A DNA stretch of 56,565 bases, taken from NCBI GenBank assembly GCA_945874355.1, contig CAMCGB010000013.1, positions 1-56,565 of the forward strand. The letters run 5' to 3'. Position numbers and translations under genes: made by a program. The notes below the pieces were generated by a model. The model was given only the letters and a program-made list of their open reading frames with translations, did no database searches and was not told where the DNA came from. This DNA comes from an uncultured Bacteroides sp. GTDB lineage: Bacteria; Bacteroidota; Bacteroidia; Bacteroidales; UBA932. Shown one piece after another: positions 8,615-15,485 of the stretch. How positions within the stretch are numbered: the stretch's first letter is position 1; each line of letters begins with the position of its first letter.

Positions 8615-9712
8615 ATGCAAGAAAAACTTTTCTTTGAACTTCTGCAAGTCGCATTAGATGTCCGACCACAATTGGACGTAGCACCTTCGGCACAGGAGTG
8701 GGCTAAGATGATGGGAATGGCTCGCGAGCAGGCATTGGTGGGAGTCTGCTTCGCTGGGGTGAAGAAATTGGAGAGGTCGGGACAACTTGTAAACCTACCA
8801 TCGTCTCTGAAAATGCAATGGCTGGCTATGGCGATGCAAATTCAGAGACAGAATGAAGTCGTTGACCGATGCTGTTCTGAATTGAGCAACAGACTCAGGG
8901 AGTCTGGGTACGACAGCTGCCTGCTCAAAGGACAGGGATTGGCGTGTCTTTATGAGCAAGTAGGTGGATTGGGAAGTTTGCGACAGTCTGGCGATATCGA
9001 CATGTGGATGCTGGCGGAGCCGGAGGTGGCATTGGATTGGGCTCGTAAGACTGGACAGCTGGAGAGTTTTGACTATCATCATGCTAATGTGCGGCTTTTT
9101 CCTGATGTGGAGGTTGAGTTGCATTACCGTCCGTCAGTCAGTCGCAATCTGATGCGCAATGCTCGTTTGCAGCATTGGTTTAGGGAGTGCGGCAAGGAAC
9201 ATATCGTAAATAATGAGTCCCTCGGATGTCATGTGCCTGACTGGACCTTTAATGTGGTGCTATCGCTTAACCATATTTTCTGGCATCTGATGTACGAGGG
9301 TGTAGGTCTGAGGCAGTTGATGGATTTCTACTTCGTTCTGAAATCTTGTCCTGAAAAATTCCATGTAAAGAAGAATGTCCTGGAACTTCTACGAAGGTTC
9401 CATTTGCTTCGCTTTGCGGGTGCTGTGATGTGGGTGGAACGTGAGGTGTTAGGCTTGTGTGAGGAGGATATGTTGTGTGAACCGGATGAGCGATTGGGGA
9501 GTTTGCTTCTCGATGAGATTATGAGGGCGGGCAACTTTGGACATCACGACGACCGTTTGAATGGGGCAAGGTCCGGTGGTCGGGTGAAACTTATGTGGCG
9601 GTGGATGAAACATTCAATGCGCCTATTTCGTCACTATCCAGAGGATGTGTTGTGGACCCCGGTGGGGATTGTTTATATATCCATGTGGAGAAGGGTCAGG
9701 ACGTGCGTTTGA
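8615..9712 (+). CDS. Nucleotidyltransferase-fold protein (NTP_transf_5)
   Basis: A 365-aa protein of the uncharacterised nucleotidyltransferase family often found at the end of Bacteroidales/Prevotella capsule loci. The pol-beta-like core is visible: CLLKGQGLACLYEQ (~102-115), then SLRQSGDIDMW with the metal-binding D127-x-D129, and VEVELHYR with a third acidic position. The C-terminal half is helical with no assigned function. It probably transfers an NMP group or binds a nucleotide, but the substrate is unknown. It is the last gene of the polysaccharide group. The stop at 9710-9712 is followed by a short remnant and a new promoter. Confidence 0.85.
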   Translation: MQEKLFFELLQVALDVRPQLDVAPSAQEWAKMMGMAREQALVGVCFAGVKKLERSGQLVNLPSSLKMQWLAMAMQIQRQNEVVDRCCSELSNRLRESGYDSCLLKGQGLACLYEQVGGLGSLRQSGDIDMWMLAEPEVALDWARKTGQLESFDYHHANVRLFPDVEVELHYRPSVSRNLMRNARLQHWFRECGKEHIVNNESLGCHVPDWTFNVVLSLNHIFWHLMYEGVGLRQLMDFYFVLKSCPEKFHVKKNVLELLRRFHLLRFAGAVMWVEREVLGLCEEDMLCEPDERLGSLLLDEIMRAGNFGHHDDRLNGARSGGRVKLMWRWMKHSMRLFRHYPEDVLWTPVGIVYISMWRRVRTCV

Positions 9713-9882
9713 GAAGTGAGGTACATCCAAGAAATCCAACAAGGGAAAGCGCGGTCGCCCGCCTAAGCCGCAAACCGAGAATTCTTAGTACAAATTATTG
9801 AAAACTCAGATATAGAGGGGCCTCCAAAATGAAGTAGGTTATTTTTTAACAATTATTAATTGGAAATAAAAAGTAACTTGCT
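9713..9882. other. Intergenic with an AT-hook-like coding remnant
   Basis: After the nucleotidyltransferase stop, bases 9720-9788 keep an open frame that lacks a start and encodes a basic tail, SNKGKRGRPPKPQTEN, then TAG. The KRGRPPKP part is AT-hook-like. This may be the end of a decayed gene (low certainty). The remainder is AT-rich promoter DNA for the next gene. Confidence 0.35.
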
Positions 9883-9890
9883 TACATTTG
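9860..9890 (+). promoter_or_regulatory. Promoter of the 258-aa/PIN operon
   Basis: The -33-like TTGG at 9860-9863 and -7 box TACATTTG at 9883-9890 (20 nt after TTG) match the Bacteroides TTTG/TAnnTTTG pattern. The ATG at 9895 begins only 4 nt after the box, so the mRNA would be leaderless or nearly so. Confidence 0.75.
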
Positions 9891-9894
9891 CGCC

Positions 9895-10671
9895 ATGGAT
9901 CAGAGAGGAACCATAGAGATAAGGGTTTCTGGAAGCAAAGGAAATCTTGAACTGTCTCCTGATATATATGATATCAAGGAGATAGCTCAGATATTTGACG
10001 CTGTGGAATCAATCCTCTTCTCTGGGAATAAAAAGCAGAGGCCGGATATTTCCTATTCTATTGAGAGTGGGTCGGTACGCCATGTTTTTAAGACAAGTTT
10101 CCAAACAATTGTCGCTACTTCTGCCATCCTTGCTAGTATCCTCAAGACAGGTAGTATTGATAAGCTTGACCTTCCAACGGCACGTGCCATTGAGAAACTT
10201 CAGTCGGATGCTGTCTCAAAGCATTACGAGTTTTCTATAACTACTTCCGAGTGGTATGACGGCGAATTGCGGATTACTCCTCAAACAAATTACCGGCGTT
10301 CAAGCGAAGTCTGGGTGGATGCGGAAGTATATCTATATGGCACCCTCACGGATGCAGGAGGTAAGGATAAATCCAATATACACCTGGACACAAAAGAGTA
10401 TGGTCAGGTCACTATAGATTCCGACAAAGAGTATCTTAAGAATATCCGGGAGAATCTCTTATACAAAGAATTTGGTGTAAGGGCTCAAGGAAAGCAAAGT
10501 TTGGCCACTGGAGAGATTGACATGTCGTCGCTTCGGCTGATTTCATTGCAGGGATACCGCCCTATCTTTGATGAGAATTACCTTAATGGACTAATCGCAA
10601 AAGCGTCGAAGTCATGGGCTGGCGTTGATGTAGATAGTTATATGTCTGATTTGAGAGGCTATGAGCAATAA
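9895..10671 (+). CDS. Uncharacterised 258-aa protein paired with PIN nuclease
   Basis: I do not recognise a named domain. The protein is soluble and mixed alpha/beta, with no signal peptide. Visible features: a beta-rich start (GTIEIRVSGSKG), a helical stretch ILASILKTGSIDKLDLPTA, a segment VWVDAEVYLYGTLTDAGGKDKSNIHLDT (beta, then polar loop), and a GVDVDSYMSDLRGYEQ tail. Similar proteins recur next to PIN-domain genes in Bacteroidetes as far as I recall; this needs a search. The PIN gene starts inside its last codons (11-bp overlap), so the two are co-translated. By position it could be the antitoxin, though it is far larger than usual antitoxins, or a sensor/adaptor for the nuclease. The start is fixed by the promoter 4 nt upstream. 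Confidence 0.7.
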   Translation: MDQRGTIEIRVSGSKGNLELSPDIYDIKEIAQIFDAVESILFSGNKKQRPDISYSIESGSVRHVFKTSFQTIVATSAILASILKTGSIDKLDLPTARAIEKLQSDAVSKHYEFSITTSEWYDGELRITPQTNYRRSSEVWVDAEVYLYGTLTDAGGKDKSNIHLDTKEYGQVTIDSDKEYLKNIRENLLYKEFGVRAQGKQSLATGEIDMSSLRLISLQGYRPIFDENYLNGLIAKASKSWAGVDVDSYMSDLRGYEQ

Positions 10672-11152
10672 AGAGCAACCCAAAATAGCCATGCTGGATA
10701 CAAGCTTCCTCATAAGGCTTTTGAAGGAAGATGATCCGCTTCATGAATCGGCCAAAGCATATTACCAACACTTTCTTGAAAACAACTTTGTACTGTACGT
10801 TTCTACTGTGGCCGTTGCAGAGTATTGTGTTAAGGGAGAATTGGACCAGCTGCCCTTTGAGTGTGTGAGGGTTGTACCGTTCAACCTTGATCATGCGGAG
10901 AAGGCTGGCAGCTATGCAAGCGCTCTCTATAAAGCGCGGGATAATGGTCAGTTCACACCAGAACAGAGACTTATTATCCCGAATGATACCAAGATATTTG
11001 CTCAGGCTTCTTCAATTGATGCATTGTATTTCGTGACGGCTGACACCAAGTCTTCCAAGGCAATGGATGTCTTGACAAAGGAAAAAGGGTTCTCCGTAGC
11101 TCACGTGGATATCCACAATCCCATCTCCACTTTCTCAGGCAGTCTGTTCTGA
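10661..11152 (+). CDS. PIN-domain ribonuclease-like protein
   Basis: A 163-aa PIN-fold protein. The acidic active-site set is present: D13 (MLDTSFLI), E54 (AVAEYC), D109 (NDTKIFAQA) and D128 (TADTK), so it is probably a metal-dependent RNase. PIN proteins are best known as VapC-type toxins (~130 aa); this one is longer, and its partner is a 258-aa upstream protein rather than a small VapB. It overlaps that gene by 11 bp. A terminator follows at 11170-11197, so the two genes form a closed bicistronic unit. Function as toxin or defence effector is inference. Confidence 0.85.
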   Translation: MSNKEQPKIAMLDTSFLIRLLKEDDPLHESAKAYYQHFLENNFVLYVSTVAVAEYCVKGELDQLPFECVRVVPFNLDHAEKAGSYASALYKARDNGQFTPEQRLIIPNDTKIFAQASSIDALYFVTADTKSSKAMDVLTKEKGFSVAHVDIHNPISTFSGSLF

Positions 11153-11169
11153 TAAGAACAATAACTTCC

Positions 11170-11197
11170 AACCGGCCAACGAGGGTCGGTTTTTTTT
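11170..11197 (+). terminator. Rho-independent terminator of the PIN operon
   Basis: AACCGGCC (11170-11177) pairs with GGTCGGTT (11184-11191) with one G-T pair and a 6-nt loop, followed by a T run to 11197. Confidence 0.85.
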
Positions 11198-11347
11198 CGA
11201 GGGAAGTGTATTACTGTTTTAGTAAACTTATACTCTATCTCTCAGACACATATCGGTTTCTGTAGGATTCCGTAAATTTGATGGACTGAAAGCAGAAACG
11301 GATGGGGTCAGTCTATACGTGCTGGGCCGGACGCCTTCCAATCATCA
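11198..11347. repeat. Intergenic with two short repeats
   Basis: ATTCCGTAAATTT at 11267-11279 matches 12/13 with ATTCCGTAACTTT at 12683-12695, beyond the far end of the neighbouring ATPase gene. GCAGAAACGGATGGGGTCAGTC at 11292-11313 matches 20/22 with 437-458, beside the transposase. The two repeats therefore bracket different units. No gene is seen. Confidence 0.6.
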
Positions 11348-12626
11348 TCAGCCTTTCAAGCTGCCGATAGGAACAACAAACACTCCATCTGGACGGCGAT
11401 AGGCATATTGACCTACTCCTGTGAGCACCATCAGGAAAGCAGGAGCCTTCATCTTGCCTGTATCTATTTTGTTTGCTAGGGTCTTTAATGATTCTGCTCC
11501 CTTATCGATATTTTCTTTCCCTCCTAATTTTATCTCTATCAGCGCATACTCGCCATTTCTCAGGTGAAGGACGGCGTCACACTCCAGTCCTGACGAATCC
11601 CTGAAATGGTACAAGTCTCCTCCGAGCGAATCGGCATAGATACGCAAATCTCTCACCGCCATCGATTCGAAATACAACCCGAATGTCTTCAAGTCATTCA
11701 TTAGGTCTTTCGGCCCCAGAGACAATGCTGATGTTGCAATGCTAGGGTCAATAAAATATCTCGTATCGGAGGACTGTATCGCCGTCTTGCTTCTCAGATT
11801 GGGGTTCCATGCCGGCATATCCTCCAACACGAAGAGTTTCTTCAATGCATCCACATAATCGGAAATGGTCTCATAGGTGATGGTTGCATTGTCGTTAGCC
11901 TTGATGTCTTTACACATCTTACTGAAACTGGTTGCGGTGCCTGTATTTCTGGCGTAGGACCTGAGAAGGAGTCTTGTCCGCTCGCTGCTCCTGCGAACTT
12001 TGTCAACACGATGGATATCAATCTTGTATATGGCCTCGTAATAGTCTCTGGCCTGGTCAAGGGCTATGTCTCCTTCTAGAAACGTTGCTTGAGGCCAGCC
12101 ACCACGACAAACGAGAAAGGCCAGTTGTTCCAATTCCATTGAACATTCGAAAGGCTCGAATACTTGCCCGCTGAACAAGTCGGAAAGGCTTATTTTGCCA
12201 GTGCTGTCTCCTGATTCCCACAGACTCATCGGCCGCATTTTTATCAAGCCGAACCTTCCGGTCCCGCTATGCCTTCGTTTCTCCTCGTCTACTGGTACGC
12301 TGCTGCCTGTCAAGATGAACTGCCCCATCTCCCCCCCCCCTTCTGTCTACTTCACTGCGTACCATATCCCAGAGCTCGGGAAGAGTTTGCCATTCATCGA
12401 TAAGCCTAGGGTTTTCTCCTTCCAGTAGTTTCTTCGGGAGAATCTGAATGGTTTCCTGGGCACTGCTCAGTTCTGCCGCATCACCCAGGTCAAGAAGCGA
12501 TTTGGCAACCTGTTTCGCGGTAGTGGTCTTCCCGCACCATTTAGGGCCTTGTATCAGAACAGCACCTTTTCCCAAGAGCTTGCGTTTTAATAGTTCATCG
12601 GCAATACGATGTCTGTAAATCCTCAT
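11348..12626 (-). pseudogene. AAA ATPase with DUF4143, frameshifted at a G10 tract
   Basis: The gene reads leftwards from ATG 12626. The first frame gives MRIYRHRIADELLKRK, a Walker A region VLIQGPKWCGKTTTA and a Walker B-like PRLIDEWQ, then enters ten Gs (C10 on the + strand at 12331-12340). With nine Gs the frame would continue into MGQFILTGSSVPVDE, the sensor-1 segment of this family, and run to the stop at 11348 through the DUF4143/nuclease-like C-terminal region (GLECDAVLHLRNGEYALIEIKLGG). As read, the product is split: 119 codons of truncated ATPase and a 326-codon remainder. The tract could be phase-variable, a fixed mutation or a read error. The role of the family is unknown. A complete paralogue lies at 40735. 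Confidence 0.85.
12331..12340. repeat. Homopolymer C10/G10 tract inside the ATPase gene
   Basis: Ten consecutive C on the + strand (G on the coding strand). Slippage by one base to nine restores the AAA-DUF4143 reading frame. It lies between the Walker B and sensor-1 coding segments. Confidence 0.9.
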
Positions 12627-12647
12627 AAATCACATAATATATGATTG

Positions 12648-12655
12648 CAAAGATA
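12648..12655 (-). promoter_or_regulatory. Promoter -7 box of the frameshifted ATPase gene
   Basis: TATCTTTG on the minus strand, 21 nt before the ATG at 12626. A TTG lies about 20 nt further upstream (minus strand TTGG near 12674-12677), in the same interval as the 23-bp-spaced repeats. Confidence 0.7.
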
Positions 12656-12681
12656 TCATATTTTTCAATATCGCCAACAAT

Positions 12682-12744
12682 TATTCCGTAACTTTCGTAA
12701 AGATTATTCCGCAACTTCCCGGTGTTTTGTTCCGCAACTTTTCG
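12682..12744. repeat. Three direct repeats with 23-bp period
   Basis: TTCCGTAACTT, TTCCGCAACTT and TTCCGCAACTT begin at 12684, 12707 and 12730, exactly 23 bp apart (about two helical turns). They lie upstream of the ATPase promoter, where an operator or iteron would be expected. Confidence 0.75.
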
Positions 12745-12782
12745 TTATTGCACTGCTTATTCTCTCGCTGCTTGTACCAGAT

Positions 12783-12940
12783 GCTTCGTGATATTCACCG
12801 CAGACTCACTATTTACGATAACCATCCCTTAATTATGCCACCTCTCATGCCGGTGCCCCTCGTGAAATTCACCGCGCGAGCCGATCGGCCTCTGAAGCCA
12901 CTGTGGGGCACATTTGCTCGCGCGGTGAATATCACGAAGC
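12783..12940. repeat. Inverted repeat, 19 bp perfect arms
   Basis: GCTTCGTGATATTCACCGC at 12783-12801 is exactly inverted at 12922-12940. A third, imperfect copy at 12861-12881 (CGTGAAATTCACCGCGCGAGC) is inverted against 12916-12936 with one mismatch, so the arms are nested. It resembles a REP/MITE-type intergenic element. Confidence 0.75.
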
Positions 12941-13130
12941 TCCCGGAGGCAACAGCGAACACGAGGAAACCTATCGCGAAGCGCCTTGTCTGCTTACCAC
13001 GAGCGCTTCGGTACCCATTATAATAATCCTTCATTCGGTTCTGCTGCAGAGCGTGAGGTTGTTGTGGTTGTGTATCGCTTGACGATGAAGAGGGATGTTT
13101 TAAGGAGAGACTAATGGTTCTTGAAATAAA

Positions 13131-13163
13131 TTTGCCTTTTTGGTATTTTAATTGTTATATTTG
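13131..13163 (+). promoter_or_regulatory. Promoter of the RloA/RloB-like pair
   Basis: TTTG at 13131-13134 and TATATTTG at 13156-13163 with 21 nt between. It gives a leader of about 20 nt before ATG 13191. Confidence 0.75.
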
Positions 13164-13190
13164 TAAAAGTTTTGCAAATATTGGACTGAA

Positions 13191-14429
13191 ATGGTTATTG
13201 AGATTAAATTAAGTAACTTCTTTTCTATAATGGATGAAGTGGTTTTGGATATGCGTGCAGCGAATATCCAGACCAAGAAGTCTAAGGAACTTGAGGAGAA
13301 TACCTTTTCTTATCAGAATGGCAGATTGCTGAAGACCGTTGCTATTTATGGTGCTAATGCGTCTGGCAAGAGTAGTATAGTTAAGGCTATCAGGGCTTGC
13401 GTTGGTATGATTATCAATTCTCATAATCATAATGAGAATACTGTATTTCCGTTTGCCCCATTCAAGTTTGGAGGTGCGGATAAGTTAAGTAGTTTCTTTA
13501 TTCGTTTCAATACAAATGGAGTTGAATATGAGTATTCTTTTCAGATGACTCAGACTCAGATTATGAAGGAGGAACTGTATTATTATCCTAATGGTCGCAG
13601 GTCAAAGGTCTTCAGTAGGGATGAGTCTTTGGGACCGGATAAGAAGAAGGTGTTTGATTTCAGGGATGCGATTGCCCGTCCTATGGATGTGGTGGCGAAT
13701 ACTTCTCAGAAGACTTTGTTTGTTTCGCGTGCCAGCCAGATGGGGCGTGAGGTGGCTCAGAAGGTTTTCCGTTTCTTCTATGAGAATTTTATTTTGGATT
13801 TCTATAATTATAATCCAGTCCTTTTGGGTAGATTATTAGAGGCTCATAAAGAGCAGTTGCTTAGTGTGCTACATATTGCAGATAGTGATATTGTTAATGT
13901 AAGCAGTAAGCATGAGTTGAAGCCATATACGACTGCTGTGTTTGATCCATTGAACAATAATACTATTTTATCAATGGATGATATTCAGAAGACCCAGTTG
14001 ATTATAACTACTTATCATAAGAATAATCCTACTGTGCCGTTTGATTTTAATACAGAAGAGTCTGATGGTACACAGCGTTTGTTCTTTATGATGTTGACTA
14101 TACTGGATATTGTGAAGAACAATAAGATTTTACTTGTGGATGAGATTGAGAGGAGTCTTCATACCAGGTTGGTGGAATATATCATAAGTCTCTTCAATCG
14201 GAGTGAGAGTGCCCAGCTTATTTATACAACACATAATACTTATTTGTTGGATAATAATAAAGTACGCAAGGATCAGGTGTATTTTACCAACAAGCGTACT
14301 GATGGATCTACAGATTTGTATTCTTTGTATGATTACAAGGATTTCAGGGATACTATGGATCTTGAAAAGGCATATCTGCAGGGGCGTTTTGATGCTGTCC
14401 CTTATATTAATGATTCACTTGGATTTTAG
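13191..14429 (+). CDS. RloA-like AAA ATPase
   Basis: A 412-aa ABC/SMC-type ATPase of the AAA_15/AAA_21 group. Walker A is GANASGKSS (54-62). ESDGTQRLFFM near 290 is the signature-like region. Walker B is KILLVDEIERSL, with the catalytic Glu and a following His in IYTTHNTYLLD. The N-terminus (IEIKLSNFFSIMDEV) is the usual start of OLD/RecF-like ATPases. Its partner is an RloB-like TOPRIM protein. Similar ATPase + TOPRIM pairs (PARIS, OLD/Gabija-like) sense phage and activate a nuclease, so an abortive-infection role is likely, though not shown here. Two stop-to-start possibilities (3 or 8 nt) separate it from the partner gene. Confidence 0.88.
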   Translation: MVIEIKLSNFFSIMDEVVLDMRAANIQTKKSKELEENTFSYQNGRLLKTVAIYGANASGKSSIVKAIRACVGMIINSHNHNENTVFPFAPFKFGGADKLSSFFIRFNTNGVEYEYSFQMTQTQIMKEELYYYPNGRRSKVFSRDESLGPDKKKVFDFRDAIARPMDVVANTSQKTLFVSRASQMGREVAQKVFRFFYENFILDFYNYNPVLLGRLLEAHKEQLLSVLHIADSDIVNVSSKHELKPYTTAVFDPLNNNTILSMDDIQKTQLIITTYHKNNPTVPFDFNTEESDGTQRLFFMMLTILDIVKNNKILLVDEIERSLHTRLVEYIISLFNRSESAQLIYTTHNTYLLDNNKVRKDQVYFTNKRTDGSTDLYSLYDYKDFRDTMDLEKAYLQGRFDAVPYINDSLGF

Positions 14430-14437
14430 ATTTGGCT

Positions 14438-14986
14438 ATGGCACGTGATGTTCGTAAATCAAAAGCGAAGAAGATGCGTCCTATCTTCTTTGTGTTCTGT
14501 GAGGGTGAAACTGAGGTCGCTTATGTGAATTATTTGAAGTCCAAGTATCGCTTGCCTATACAGATTGTGCCAAAGAAGAGTGACTCTAATATTTCATGCA
14601 GATATATTGAGAATTGCAAAAGGGAGTATTTTACAACAGCCTCTGATAAGACATTTCTGATGTATGACCTTGATGTGGATGGTGTCTTAGATAAACTGAC
14701 TTGTATTCCGGAGGTTACTCTTCTTGTTTCAAATCCTTGCGTAGAATTGTGGTTTTTGCTGCATAATCAAGAGTGTAAGTCTGAACTGGATTCTAAGAGG
14801 TGTATTGCTAAGTATGAATCAGTTTCGCCTGATTATAAGAAGGGAAGTTTGAATGCTTTCGATTTGCAGTTGTTCAATCAAGGTGAAGATGCCGCTATAG
14901 CTAGAGCGAAAAAATTGAATACTTCAGGTAACCCTTCTACTACAGTTTATAAATTGCTGGAAGCCCTGCGAGAAGAAAGGCGATAA
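14438..14986 (+). CDS. RloB-family TOPRIM-like protein
   Basis: A 182-aa protein with a TOPRIM-type acidic set: E22 in FVFCEGETE and D77-x-D79 in LMYDLDVDG. It also has the family block SNPCVELWFLLHNQ. By analogy with OLD and PARIS AriB it is probably the metal-dependent nuclease or effector, released or activated by the upstream ATPase. ATG 14438 is preferred. A TTG at 14432 is possible but would add only two residues. No promoter lies between the genes, so they form one operon. Length is close to the RloB family norm of ~200 aa. Confidence 0.85.
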   Translation: MARDVRKSKAKKMRPIFFVFCEGETEVAYVNYLKSKYRLPIQIVPKKSDSNISCRYIENCKREYFTTASDKTFLMYDLDVDGVLDKLTCIPEVTLLVSNPCVELWFLLHNQECKSELDSKRCIAKYESVSPDYKKGSLNAFDLQLFNQGEDAAIARAKKLNTSGNPSTTVYKLLEALREERR

Positions 14987-15300
14987 TATTATATATGATC
15001 TATGAGAGTTAAGGGCTTTTTTTAGGGTGTTTGGCAGTTCTGCAGTTACTTGTTCTGGTTACGTTGGGGTGGAAAGATGGGTTGTGCGAATTATAATAAT
15101 GCAAATTGAGGTTATTTTGCTATGAGGAGGATGTTGTCGGCGAAGGCTGGGGCTCCGCTGCAGGACTCTTCCAAGCGTGCGCGGGAGGTGCTTCACGGGT
15201 TCTATGAGCGGTGATATTGTCTTATAGATATTGGTGATGATTTCGAGGACCAGTAGGCTAATCCACATCGTTTCCCTAATTTGTGGTGACAATATCAATT
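14987..15300. other. Intergenic, no firm gene
   Basis: A 30-codon frame (15122-15214, MRRMLSAKAG...) follows a purine-rich stretch, but there is no homology I can recall, and it may be a decayed gene tail. AGGGCTTTTTTTAGGG near 15010 has a T run without a convincing stem. Nothing else is seen. Confidence 0.4.
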
Positions 15301-15307
15301 TTGGTTG

Positions 15308-15315
15308 TATATTTG
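15308..15315 (+). promoter_or_regulatory. Promoter -7 box of a possible small RNA
   Basis: TATATTTG, with a TTTG-like element 24 nt upstream (TTTG at 15280-15283), slightly longer than usual spacing. No ORF follows before the terminator at 15402-15428. Confidence 0.6.
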
Positions 15316-15320
15316 TACAG

Positions 15321-15428
15321 AATACCGTTCCCTGGGCCGGGGTTGCTGGAACTGGTCAGTAGCTGGCGGCGAAGGGGAATTGATCGTATTAAGCTTGTCT
15401 GCGGGGCCTTCGGGCTCCGTTTTTTTTG
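15321..15428 (+). ncRNA. Candidate small RNA (~108 nt)
   Basis: A promoter box (15308-15315) is followed, with no substantial ORF, by a strong terminator at 15402-15428, so a short non-coding transcript is predicted. The body is GC-rich, with segments able to pair (CCCTGGGCCGGGG, GCTGGAACTGG, GTCAGTAGCTGG). I cannot match it to 6S, SRP RNA or another known RNA; the SRP-core GGAAGG/AGCA pattern is absent. Transcription is inferred. Confidence 0.45.
15402..15428 (+). terminator. Strong UUCG terminator
   Basis: CGGGGCC (15402-15408), TTCG loop, GGCTCCG (15413-15419), then T9. The orientation is rightward, so it does not belong to the leftward cotransporter gene. Confidence 0.88.
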
Positions 15429-15485
15429 TGGGGTAGGTGTATTAGTGTAATGGTGCAATGTGCAACGTGGAGGGCGTTCGCGGCG

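Larger units (their letters stand above)
12627..13155. other. Repeat-rich intergenic region between ATPase and RloA-like gene
   Basis: This contains the divergent promoters of its neighbours, three TTCCG repeats spaced 23 bp apart (12684, 12707, 12730) and an inverted repeat pair (12783-12801 with 12922-12940). A minus-strand frame at 12813-13034 would encode 73 aa with a basic start and a hydrophobic stretch (FAIGFLVFAVASGSFVIF). Its DNA overlaps the inverted repeat and I do not accept it as a firm gene. Confidence 0.5.

Noticed and set aside
12331..12340. Normal complete ATPase gene
   Set aside because: As read, the frame is broken. The C10 run gives one base too many for continuity.
12813..13034. 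73-aa minus-strand frame with a hydrophobic stretch
   Set aside because: It overlaps the inverted repeat and has no promoter; possibly a remnant. Not counted as a gene without homology.
15321..15428. SRP (4.5S) or 6S RNA
   Set aside because: The conserved SRP core and the 6S bubble arrangement are not recognisable, so it is left as an unnamed candidate.
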